Assembly (NCBI GenBank): GCA_030632625.1
Contig: DAOVUK010000004.1
Coordinates: forward strand, 1-23,051
Origin: Gammaproteobacteria bacterium
GTDB taxonomy: Bacteria; Pseudomonadota; Gammaproteobacteria; GRL18
DNA length: 23,051 nt
Reading direction: 5' to 3'
In this document: piece after piece, positions 8,972-15,743 of the stretch
Layout: every line of letters begins with the position of its first letter
Position numbering within the stretch: position 1 is the first letter of the stretch
Position numbers and translations under genes: made by a program
Notes under the pieces: generated by a model
Seen by the model: the letters and a program-made list of their open reading frames with translations, nothing else
What the model was told of the DNA's origin: nothing
Database searches by the model: none

Positions 8972-9592
8972 ATGATTACAGTGGTAGGTAACCTGAAGGG
9001 TGGTACGGGAAAAAGTACAGTCACTTTTAACCTGGCGGTCTGGCTGGCGTTAAATGATCATGAAGTACAACTATTTGACCTTGATCCCCAGGCAACTTTA
9101 AGTGATGTCGGTGATATTCGTGAAGAAGATGAATATGAGCCTCTTATATCTATCAGTAATTCAATTGACGAGTTAAAAAAAGCGCATAATGAAGAAGTGC
9201 TCATTGATGTCGGTACAGCGGATACTGATTCCATGAAGACGGCAATTTCTCTGACCGATCGCATTATTGTACCTGTACCTCCAAGCCAGGCTGATATCTG
9301 GTCAACACAGCGCTTTATAAAAATGGTTTTAGATATACGTGGTAAAAAAAATATGCCGCAAATGCTTGGTTTTGTTAACCGGGCTGATACCCATAAAGGT
9401 GTCCGGGAAACAGGTGAAGCAGAAGATGCTCTCAAGATGCTGCCTCATATAGATTTAATTGGTACTCGCTTATATCAAAGAACGACTTATCGACGCTCTT
9501 TCAGTGAAGGTCTGGCTGTATTTGAGCTAGAACCTAAAGGAAAAGCGGCGGCAGAAGTCAATAAGTTTGCCAGCATTGTGTATTCGGGATAA
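8972..9592 (+). CDS. ParA/MinD-type positioning ATPase
   Basis: The 206-residue protein is a small ParA-family P-loop ATPase without an N-terminal DNA-binding extension. The deviant Walker A KGGTGKST is at residues 9-16, including the signature lysine needed for ATP-sandwich dimers. Walker A' is LFDLDPQATLSD (34-45), Walker B is VLIDVGTAD (76-84), and IIVPVPPSQADIWS follows at about 98-111. Proteins of this size usually position cargo (plasmids, chemoreceptors, carboxysomes, flagella) through a nucleoid- or membrane-bound gradient. No ParB gene or parS-like repeats are nearby, so it is an orphan. Its neighbours suggest the cargo may be linked to sulfur globules or a membrane complex. AGGAG at 8961-8965 gives a well-placed start. 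Confidence 0.9.
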   Translation: MITVVGNLKGGTGKSTVTFNLAVWLALNDHEVQLFDLDPQATLSDVGDIREEDEYEPLISISNSIDELKKAHNEEVLIDVGTADTDSMKTAISLTDRIIVPVPPSQADIWSTQRFIKMVLDIRGKKNMPQMLGFVNRADTHKGVRETGEAEDALKMLPHIDLIGTRLYQRTTYRRSFSEGLAVFELEPKGKAAAEVNKFASIVYSG

Positions 9593-9659
9593 AAATTCCT
9601 GGAATTTAACCTCATACTAGTTGAGCAGGTATATTGTGGTAACATCAGTCGGACCGGAA

Positions 9660-10412
9660 ATGAAATTTTTTCGCTGGATACTCAGTCACTTGATGCTGAT
9701 TATCGTATTGTCACTGCTTATCTATGTCTATTGGAATAGAAGTGAAATTTGGTCTGAAGAAGCCTCTAGTGAACAGCTAAGTGAACCGGTGGCTATTGCC
9801 ATAGAAAACCCAAATAGAGCGGAAGTCGGTTCTTCAAGTGAAATTTATCAGCGTATGAAACGGTATAGAGAATCGCTTAGTGTAACAGAACGGGAAGTTA
9901 TGGATAAAGCCGCATCAACATTTCACCAGGTGTCCGATGATACTCTTAAATATCCTGTTGAAAGTGAAATAGAAGCTAAGCAGGAGAATCTGGAAAATAC
10001 TGAACAACATATACTGCCCGGGAAAGATGCTGCTGAACAAATTTCTGCTGTAGCAGTGAACAGCACACAACAAGTTATTGATGATAGTGCCAGGGAAGAA
10101 GTGATAATTGTCCATGAGGCTGAGACAGATGATTCACTGGAAAATGAATTAAATGAAGATTTTGAGGTGGTGATAAGTCAGTCTCCGACTTCATCAGCGC
10201 ATAATACTAAAGAGCATAGCACTGAAGCAAATAGCACTGAAGAAAATAGCTCTGAAGCGCAGACTAAAAGTCTACAACAACAGATACGAAACAGACAGAA
10301 ACAATTACAAAATCAGATGGTCATGTTGATACCCTTTGGTTCCGAAAGCAGTTCAGATGAAAATAGTTCTGATGAAAACAGTTCTGATGAAAATAAAGCG
10401 CAGCAGCAATAA
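9660..10412 (+). CDS. Single-span acidic membrane protein of unknown function
   Basis: I do not recognise a family. From the ATG at 9660 the protein has 250 residues. One transmembrane helix (about 5-25, ILSHLMLIIVLSLLIYVYW) follows a short basic start (MKFFR), so the rest should be outside the cytoplasm. The remainder is strongly acidic and rich in Ser, Glu, Gln and Asn, probably disordered. It contains two sets of tandem five-residue repeats (STEAN/STEEN/SSEAQ and SSDEN three times) and a Gln-rich segment between them (QQQIRNRQKQLQNQ). An upstream TTG at 9621 would add 13 residues, but it lacks a ribosome binding site, whereas GGA precedes 9660 at six bases. It lies 67 bases after the ParA gene and is likely in the same operon. 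A palindrome (AAATTCC-T-GGAATTT, 9593-9607) lies between them. Confidence 0.75.
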   Translation: MKFFRWILSHLMLIIVLSLLIYVYWNRSEIWSEEASSEQLSEPVAIAIENPNRAEVGSSSEIYQRMKRYRESLSVTEREVMDKAASTFHQVSDDTLKYPVESEIEAKQENLENTEQHILPGKDAAEQISAVAVNSTQQVIDDSAREEVIIVHEAETDDSLENELNEDFEVVISQSPTSSAHNTKEHSTEANSTEENSSEAQTKSLQQQIRNRQKQLQNQMVMLIPFGSESSSDENSSDENSSDENKAQQQ

Positions 10413-10710
10413 ACTAAAAATCCCAAGCCTGCTGAACAGCGAGGTCAGATAATTAAGAGGAAACGGGAAGAGACTAATATCCTAAATCACAAAAGGTTAG
10501 TAAGGAAGCCTGAGGTGAATAAGACTATAATTATAATAATAATACTGCATAATCCGCATAAAATGAATTGCTTTATTAGTAAATACTAATAAACTTAAAT
10601 AATAACTACCTATTGTGAGTAATTCATTTTACAATAGGTAGAGATAAAGTAATTTATGCTTTTTAAAAGATTGATTACTAAGGGGTGGTTAATGTTTAGG
10701 AGAGAAAAAA
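10413..10710. other. Intergenic region with two inverted repeats
   Basis: No gene is seen in these 298 bases. An eight-base inverted repeat (TATTAGTA-AA-TACTAATA, 10574-10591) is followed by a perfect eleven-base one (10606-10641, listed separately). A short GC-containing hairpin near 10427 (CCTGCTG/CAGCGAGG) has no T-tract. The region probably contains a promoter for the gene at 10711. Confidence 0.5.
10606..10641. promoter_or_regulatory. Perfect 11-base inverted repeat upstream of the coiled-coil gene
   Basis: CTACCTATTGT (10606-10616) and ACAATAGGTAG (10631-10641) are perfect reverse complements separated by 14 bases. It ends 69 bases before the start at 10711. There is no T-tract, so it is more likely an operator or a leader hairpin than a terminator. 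Confidence 0.45.
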
Positions 10711-11316
10711 ATGCCTATCAAAAGGTTATACCATAAACTGACAGCTGACGCAGATGCAACAGGTTTTGATTCAGATACGATTGATGAGCGTAGAAAAGGC
10801 TCTGATGTCAAAGGGCAGCGTCTACAGCTAATTGTTTATACCGCGTTATTTGCATTTATCGTATTAGCGGCTTACGGTTATTATCTGATTTTCAATCTGA
10901 CCCATGATGTCCATTCATTGTCTAATGATGTCAGGCAAATGACCCGTTCTGTAAATCAGATGTCGATGTCAGTCCATACCAATATGGAAATCATTGCCAA
11001 TAGTATTGTACAGATGCAGCGTAGTACCAGCTCAATGGCTGATACGGTTTCTCAGGCAATGCCTGAAATGGCTGCAAATACTACCACAATGACGGGAGTT
11101 GCGCAAAATGTTGGTGACCGTATTGATGGAATCAGTACCAATATCCAAACTATGAGTGTCGGCCTGGTTGCCATGCAGCGAGATATGTGGAGTATGAATA
11201 AAACGGTATCAAATCCAGCTGAAAGTATGTTTGACAGCATGACTCCATGGGGTAGTGGACGTAATAACTCTCGGGGTTCGCCAGGCCCATTGGCTTTTCC
11301 ACCGCCAGTACGTTAA
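10711..11316 (+). CDS. Single-span protein with Met/Ser-rich periplasmic coiled coil
   Basis: I do not recognise a named family. The 201 residues start with a basic and acidic cytoplasmic segment (about 1-37, including DERRKGSDVKGQR). One transmembrane helix follows (about 38-61, LQLIVYTALFAFIVLAAYGYY). A long helical region at about 65-165 has regular spacing of Val, Ile and Met (QMTRSVNQMSMSVHTNMEII...MQTMS-like runs) typical of a coiled coil and resembling chemoreceptor signalling helices. It ends in a Gly/Pro tail (SPGPLAFPPPVR). The positive-inside rule puts the coiled coil outside the cytoplasm. AGGAGAG six bases before the ATG fixes the start. It sits between the acidic single-span gene and the EHD-like GTPase, so a scaffold or linker role is plausible. 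Confidence 0.8.
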   Translation: MPIKRLYHKLTADADATGFDSDTIDERRKGSDVKGQRLQLIVYTALFAFIVLAAYGYYLIFNLTHDVHSLSNDVRQMTRSVNQMSMSVHTNMEIIANSIVQMQRSTSSMADTVSQAMPEMAANTTTMTGVAQNVGDRIDGISTNIQTMSVGLVAMQRDMWSMNKTVSNPAESMFDSMTPWGSGRNNSRGSPGPLAFPPPVR

Positions 11317-11360
11317 TATTAAAAATTATCGTCACTACTCAGCGTATTCATCTTTTACCA

Positions 11361-11374
11361 TCTCTATATAGAGA
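11361..11374. promoter_or_regulatory. 14-base perfect palindrome before the EHD-like gene
   Basis: TCTCTATATAGAGA is self-complementary and lies 21 bases before the start codon at 11396, just ahead of the GGAG ribosome binding site. It could be a protein-binding site or a small leader hairpin affecting translation. Confidence 0.3.
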
Positions 11375-11395
11375 GCAGCAGGAGCAGAAGTACCA

Positions 11396-12904
11396 ATGTT
11401 TGAAGGCCCGAGCACATTACTTAAATCAAGATTACAGAGCCTGCAGGATAATCTGGCGACAGAAAACCCAGTTCTGATAGATGCAGTCGATTCCTTTAAA
11501 GAACTGGATAAGGTGGCTTACCGTCTTGGGCTGCTGACTACCGATCAATCATTTGCCACTACTATTTCATGGTGGCCGCTCATTTCGGTGCTGGGTACTT
11601 TTTCTGCCGGCAAATCCTCTTTTCTGAACAGCTATCTTGATGTCAATCTGCAATTAACCGGTAATCAGGCGGTTGACGACAAATTTACGGTTATTTGCTA
11701 TAGCCAGGAAGACAAGGTGAGGGTTCTGCCTGGTCTGGCTCTTGATGCCGATCCACGTTTGCCGTTCTATCAAATCAGTGAAGATATAGAAAAAGTATCA
11801 GCTGGTGAAGGCAGTCGGATTGATACTTATTTGCAGCTTAAGACCTGCAAAAGTGATGTTTTAAAAGGCAAAATTCTTATCGATTCTCCTGGATTTGATG
11901 CTGACGAACAACGTAATGCGACCCTGAAAATTACTGATCATATTATTGATTTAGCCGATCTGGTTCTGGTCTTTTTTGATGCCAGGCATCCGGAACCCGG
12001 TGCCATGAAAGATACTCTGGAACATCTGGTTGAAGGGACTATTCGTCGTAATGACGCTGGAAAATTCCTGTTTATTCTCAATCAGATGGATTCCACTGCT
12101 AAAGAAGATAATGCCGAACAGGTCGTTGCAGCCTGGCAGCGGGCAGTGGTGCAGACCGGGCTTTCAACCGGCCGATTCTACTGTGTTTATAATGAAAAAG
12201 TAGCGCCTGAAATTCCTGATGAGTATCTAAGAAAACGATATAAAGATAAACTTGATATCGATATGGGTGAAATAGAACATCGTATGCAGGAAGTGAGTGT
12301 TGAACGGGTGTATCGAATTATCGGCGCTCTGGAAAATACTGCCAACCAGATTGAACAGCTTGCTGTGCCTAAAATTAAAGAAGCCATGGCTGCCTGGTAT
12401 CGCTCAGTTTTAATTACTGACGGCATACTCTATGGCTTATTAATTTCATTACTGCTTGGACTTTCAATTTATGCCGGTTATTGGACGGACTGGTCCTTTC
12501 AACCACCCTGGCTGGAATCACTTAAAACCAGCCCTGTGGTTCAGGGAGTCATTGTAGTTGTCTTTGTGGTGATTTTCGGAGGCATACATTTCTGGGTGCG
12601 TCGAATGATTGCCAGAAGAATTGTCAAAAAATTACCCACTGAAAATGGCCCGGGTAATATCGCCGCTGCTTTTATAAAAAATACTTATCCGCTGCGCAGT
12701 GTGTTTGCAATTAAACCGGCAGGATGGGGCAGAAGAGGTCATAGAGCCATTGAGCGGGTACGCAATGAAGCGGATAATTTTGTTAAATCACTTAACGATA
12801 ATTTTGCTGATCCATTAGGACGCAAAGAAGCTGAACGTCTGGCTGCAGAAGAGCAGCAGCGCAATAAAGAAGTTGCTCAACTGGCTGAAGAATCTGTTAG
12901 CTAG
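11396..12904 (+). CDS. EHD/dynamin-like GTPase with two membrane segments
   Basis: The 502-residue protein has the nucleotide-binding motifs of the dynamin superfamily: P-loop GTFSAGKS (67-74), DSPGFD (163-168) and NQMD (229-232). Other segments follow the EHD branch closely: VDDKFTVICY (like PTTDRFIAVM), RVLPGLALDADPRLPF (like GTVPGNALVVDPKKPF), and DLADLVLVFFDARHPEPG (like ERVDLIILLFDAHKLD). After a helical region come two hydrophobic segments, about 338-362 and 380-400, then about 100 mostly helical, charged residues. There is no EH domain. EHD proteins oligomerise on and bend membranes; here the anchoring is apparently by integral helices. The start has GGAG at 11381, a little far. It is the last gene of the co-directional set from 8457. 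EHD proteins use ATP, so the nucleotide is uncertain. Confidence 0.85.
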   Translation: MFEGPSTLLKSRLQSLQDNLATENPVLIDAVDSFKELDKVAYRLGLLTTDQSFATTISWWPLISVLGTFSAGKSSFLNSYLDVNLQLTGNQAVDDKFTVICYSQEDKVRVLPGLALDADPRLPFYQISEDIEKVSAGEGSRIDTYLQLKTCKSDVLKGKILIDSPGFDADEQRNATLKITDHIIDLADLVLVFFDARHPEPGAMKDTLEHLVEGTIRRNDAGKFLFILNQMDSTAKEDNAEQVVAAWQRAVVQTGLSTGRFYCVYNEKVAPEIPDEYLRKRYKDKLDIDMGEIEHRMQEVSVERVYRIIGALENTANQIEQLAVPKIKEAMAAWYRSVLITDGILYGLLISLLLGLSIYAGYWTDWSFQPPWLESLKTSPVVQGVIVVVFVVIFGGIHFWVRRMIARRIVKKLPTENGPGNIAAAFIKNTYPLRSVFAIKPAGWGRRGHRAIERVRNEADNFVKSLNDNFADPLGRKEAERLAAEEQQRNKEVAQLAEESVS

Positions 12905-12943
12905 TACCAGAACACATTAATTCTGATGCCTTGACAATTAAGA

Positions 12944-13030
12944 GTAGGTTGGCGCTGAGCTTGCGAAGCCCAACAATAACCGGCTAATCAGCATTATCTG
13001 TTGGGCTTCGCAAGCTCAGCGCCAACCTAC
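12944..13030. repeat. REPIN-like element: perfect 32-base inverted repeat
   Basis: Arms at 12944-12975 and 12999-13030 are exact reverse complements separated by 23 bases. Each arm begins with GTAG on its own strand (GTAGGTTGGCGCTGAGC, then TTGCGAAGCCCAACA) and each can also fold on itself through GTTGG/CCAAC and CGC/GCG. A GTAG tetranucleotide beside a small imperfect palindrome, in two inverted copies, is the architecture of REP doublets mobilised by RAYT enzymes. Confidence 0.75.
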
Positions 13031-13093
13031 ACTCTGAAAGAAGTCATCCTGTGCAGATGAATAGGCCATTAGCCAAACTAATAGTTTAAAACC

Positions 13094-13126
13094 AAAAAAG
13101 CGATGTATACACATCGCTTTTTTTTT
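13094..13126. terminator. Strong intrinsic terminator, likely bidirectional
   Basis: GCGATGT (13100-13106) pairs with ACATCGC (13111-13117) around ATAC. Nine T follow, and six A precede the stem, so it can act in both directions. It would end transcription of the cluster finishing at 12904. Confidence 0.85.
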
Positions 13127-13329
13127 GGCCATGGAAGGCCTTATACTGCGAAGCACAGGGATGTGCGAGAGCAGTGCTTGGCCATGGAAGGCCTTATGCT
13201 ACGAAGCGCAGGATAAGGTAGAGTACGAAACAAGTTTCTACTCTACCTAACACAGGGATGTGTACCCCAAGGGCACTTCCTGCGGGCGCGGAGCAGTGCT
13301 TGGCCATGGAAGGCCTTATACTGCGAAGC
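13125..13329. repeat. Direct-repeat array with a palindromic GGCCATGGAAGGCC core
   Basis: Three near-identical 30-base copies occur at 13125-13154, 13178-13207 and 13300-13329, each beginning TTGGCCATGGAAGGCCTTAT and ending CGAAGC. Copies 1 and 3 look identical; copy 2 has two changes. Copies 1 and 2 are 53 bases apart. Between copies 2 and 3 lies extra sequence with a perfect ten-base inverted repeat (AGGTAGAGTA at 13216-13225, TACTCTACCT at 13239-13248) and the small hairpin CACAGGGATGTG, which also occurs between copies 1 and 2. No coding sequence is present. Confidence 0.7.
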
Positions 13330-13390
13330 TGCACATACATAAACCAACGTATCTGCTATAGTTTGAATAACATCTTTTGGAATCGAATAT

Positions 13391-13774
13391 ATGAATTTTG
13401 AAAAAGTTTCTTTTGCTTTTTTTGTTGTTTTTGCTCTGACCATTAATTTTGGTTTTTTTATTGGTGATATTGATAACCCGGCGCATCATCATGTCTACGA
13501 ATTATTTGCTGCTATTGTTATCAGTCTGATAGCCACAGTCATTAAGTTGGGTGATCGTTCTCATATAGGTGCGGTATTATTAGCCACCAGTCTGGTGGCT
13601 GATATTCATCTGTTTGCTGCGGCAATTATCTGGGGGATTGCGGAGCATATGTTAGCTTCCGGGGTTAGCCCGGCGATTATGGCTACTATTGTTTCTGTTT
13701 CAGGGGGTGCTCTGATTGCTAATCTGACATCGGTTGTATTACTGGTGATTGAAACGGTTGTTGTACGGCGCTGA
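13391..13774 (+). CDS. Small four-span membrane protein (possibly DUF6394)
   Basis: The 127-residue protein is almost entirely hydrophobic, with helices at about 7-25, 36-53, 58-85 and 97-124. Features are a His cluster after the first helix (NPAHHHVYELF, 29-39), KLGDRSHIGAVLLATSLVADIHLF (split near 52-75) and a short basic end (VVVRR). I recall an uncharacterised family (DUF6394) of this size found beside TrkA-type channels, but cannot confirm membership. It is 64 bases upstream of the channel gene on the same strand, so they are probably co-transcribed. It may be a channel partner. A GGA nine bases before the ATG is a modest ribosome binding site. Confidence 0.75.
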   Translation: MNFEKVSFAFFVVFALTINFGFFIGDIDNPAHHHVYELFAAIVISLIATVIKLGDRSHIGAVLLATSLVADIHLFAAAIIWGIAEHMLASGVSPAIMATIVSVSGGALIANLTSVVLLVIETVVVRR

Positions 13775-13838
13775 ACTTTTTACTCCTGAGTGAAGTGAAA
13801 AAATCTTAAAACAAAAAACATAAAAGTAGCGTAATGTA

Positions 13839-15743
13839 ATGAATAGCTTTATTTTCTTACTGCTCAAACGGATCCGTTTGCCAATTATGCTGCTGATCAT
13901 CAGTTATGCAGTTGTCATATTGGGCTTTGTACTGATTCCCGGTCAGGATGATCAGGGAAATGTCTGGCATATGAGTTTTTTTCATGCCTTTTATTTTGTT
14001 AGTTTTATGGGATCGACTATTGGCTTTGGTGAAATCCCTTATGAATTTACTAATGCTCAGAGAATGTGGACGTTATTTGGTATTTATGCCACTGTGACTA
14101 TCTGGTTATACAGTATTGGCTCACTTATAAGTACCTTACAAAATCCTGCTTTTAAGAAAGTATTAAAAGAAAATGACTTTCGAAAAAAAGTAAGGCGCAT
14201 AAGAGAACCTTTTTATCTGATTTGTGGTTATGGTGATACAGGTAAATTACTGGCCCATGAATTATCTGAAAATCATATTTTATCAGTAGTCGTTGATATC
14301 GATCCGGTTCGTATTGATAGTCTTGAAATTGATGAACCCGATATCGATATTCCTGCTCTGGCTGCCAATGCTTCCTTCCCGCAGGTTCTTGAAACTGCAG
14401 GCCTGACTCATGAATATTGTCAGGGAGTCATTGCTTTAGCCAATAAAGATGAAGTTAATCTGAAAATTGCCATTACCGCACGCTTATTGAATAAAGAACG
14501 AATGTTAGATGATCATCTTATGGTGGTTTGCCGGGCAGAAACCGCCGAAGCTGAAGCCAATATGGCTTCTTTTGGAACAACCCACATTATTAATCCTTTT
14601 GAAATTTATGCCAGACGACTCGCCTTATCTGTCCGTTCTCCCAGTGCTTATCTGATTTATGAATGGCTGACAAACCCCTATCATAAAGTGAGAAATGAAC
14701 CAATTAAGCCGCCAAAAGGCATTTGGGTTATCTGTGGTTACGGACGCTTCGGCAAAGCGGTATCAAGGCACTTAAATTATATCGGCATAAGAACTGTTAT
14801 CATTGAAGCGTCTCCTGAAATAACTAACCCGCCTGAGGGTACAATTACCGGAAGAGGGACAGAAGCTGTTACTTTACGTGAAGCTAAAATTACCGAAGCC
14901 GCGGCCATTGTGGCAGGTACGGATAATGATGCCAATAATTTATCCATTGTCATTACGGCTCAGGATGAAATGAAACGTTATCATCGAGGGAAAAAACGCG
15001 ACCAGGAAGACAATGAAAAATATGCTTTAAAAGGTTTTATGGAAAAAAATGATCTTGAGTTGCAGCCTGAGACAGATGAACTGCAGGAAGTTAAATTGTT
15101 TTCTATTGCCAGACAAAATTTTAGCCGCAATGAGACGGTATTTGAAAAAGCAGAACTGGATTTTATTATGCAGCCGGCAAGTATCGTTGCGGGTGAAATT
15201 CTTTCAATTATAAAAACACCCTTGTTATCTACATTTCTATCATTAGCCAGACGACAAAAAGATCAATGGGCTAATCTCCTGATCAGTCGACTCAGCAGCT
15301 TTATTGATAATACTGCAATGACCTGGATGGTTGAAATTTCTGAAAAGCAAACGCCTGCCGTGATGTGTTTTCTAAAAAAAGGTAAAATTACCACTGAACA
15401 AATTTTAAGACATCCCAGAAACAGGGATAAACCCTTGAAATGTGTTGTCTTATTAGCACATCGAAAAAAAAGCAAAGCATCATTACATCGTCATGAAATG
15501 TCAAACAGGAGTTCATCAACAAAATTTGATAATTTTTTATTGCCGGATAAAGATTTTGAAATAAATGAAGGTGATCAGTTGTTGATTTGTGGTGATAAAG
15601 AAAGCATGCACTTAATGTGCTGGTCTGTCAGCAATATTAATATCTACACTTACATTCATACCGGTTACGAATTAGCCGGTGGTTATATTTGGCAGTGGTT
15701 CTACAAACATAAACTTTTACAGCAAGAGAATAAAACAGGATGA
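13839..15743 (+). CDS. Two-pore-helix potassium channel-like protein with two TrkA-N (RCK) domains
   Basis: The 634 residues begin with two transmembrane helices (about 13-33 and 78-100) around a pore loop. The selectivity-filter position reads TIGFGE (60-65), where most K+ channels have TVGYGD. Two cytoplasmic Rossmann-type RCK domains follow: GYGDTG at 130-135 with VVDIDP downstream, and GYGRFG at 300-305 with VIIEASPE. Each should bind a nucleotide or ligand and gate the pore. A highly charged linker (about 378-420, HRGKKRDQEDNEKY) follows the second Rossmann part. The C-terminal region ends in a segment typical of a TrkA-C-like domain (FEINEGDQLLICGDKESM). The last bases overlap the next gene by ATGA, so translation is coupled. 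A K+ flux role is probable; ion preference is not certain given the filter. Confidence 0.88.
   Translation: MNSFIFLLLKRIRLPIMLLIISYAVVILGFVLIPGQDDQGNVWHMSFFHAFYFVSFMGSTIGFGEIPYEFTNAQRMWTLFGIYATVTIWLYSIGSLISTLQNPAFKKVLKENDFRKKVRRIREPFYLICGYGDTGKLLAHELSENHILSVVVDIDPVRIDSLEIDEPDIDIPALAANASFPQVLETAGLTHEYCQGVIALANKDEVNLKIAITARLLNKERMLDDHLMVVCRAETAEAEANMASFGTTHIINPFEIYARRLALSVRSPSAYLIYEWLTNPYHKVRNEPIKPPKGIWVICGYGRFGKAVSRHLNYIGIRTVIIEASPEITNPPEGTITGRGTEAVTLREAKITEAAAIVAGTDNDANNLSIVITAQDEMKRYHRGKKRDQEDNEKYALKGFMEKNDLELQPETDELQEVKLFSIARQNFSRNETVFEKAELDFIMQPASIVAGEILSIIKTPLLSTFLSLARRQKDQWANLLISRLSSFIDNTAMTWMVEISEKQTPAVMCFLKKGKITTEQILRHPRNRDKPLKCVVLLAHRKKSKASLHRHEMSNRSSSTKFDNFLLPDKDFEINEGDQLLICGDKESMHLMCWSVSNINIYTYIHTGYELAGGYIWQWFYKHKLLQQENKTG

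Noticed and set aside
8972..9592. ParA gene as a plasmid or chromosome partition locus
   Set aside because: No ParB gene or parS-like repeats are nearby, and the neighbours are exported and membrane proteins.
9621..9659. TTG start at 9621 for the acidic single-span protein
   Set aside because: No ribosome binding site precedes it, while ATG at 9660 has GGA at good spacing and gives a typical basic start before the membrane helix.
13125..13329. Direct repeats considered as a CRISPR array
   Set aside because: Spacing is irregular, the spacers are partly repeats of each other, and there are no cas genes in the window.
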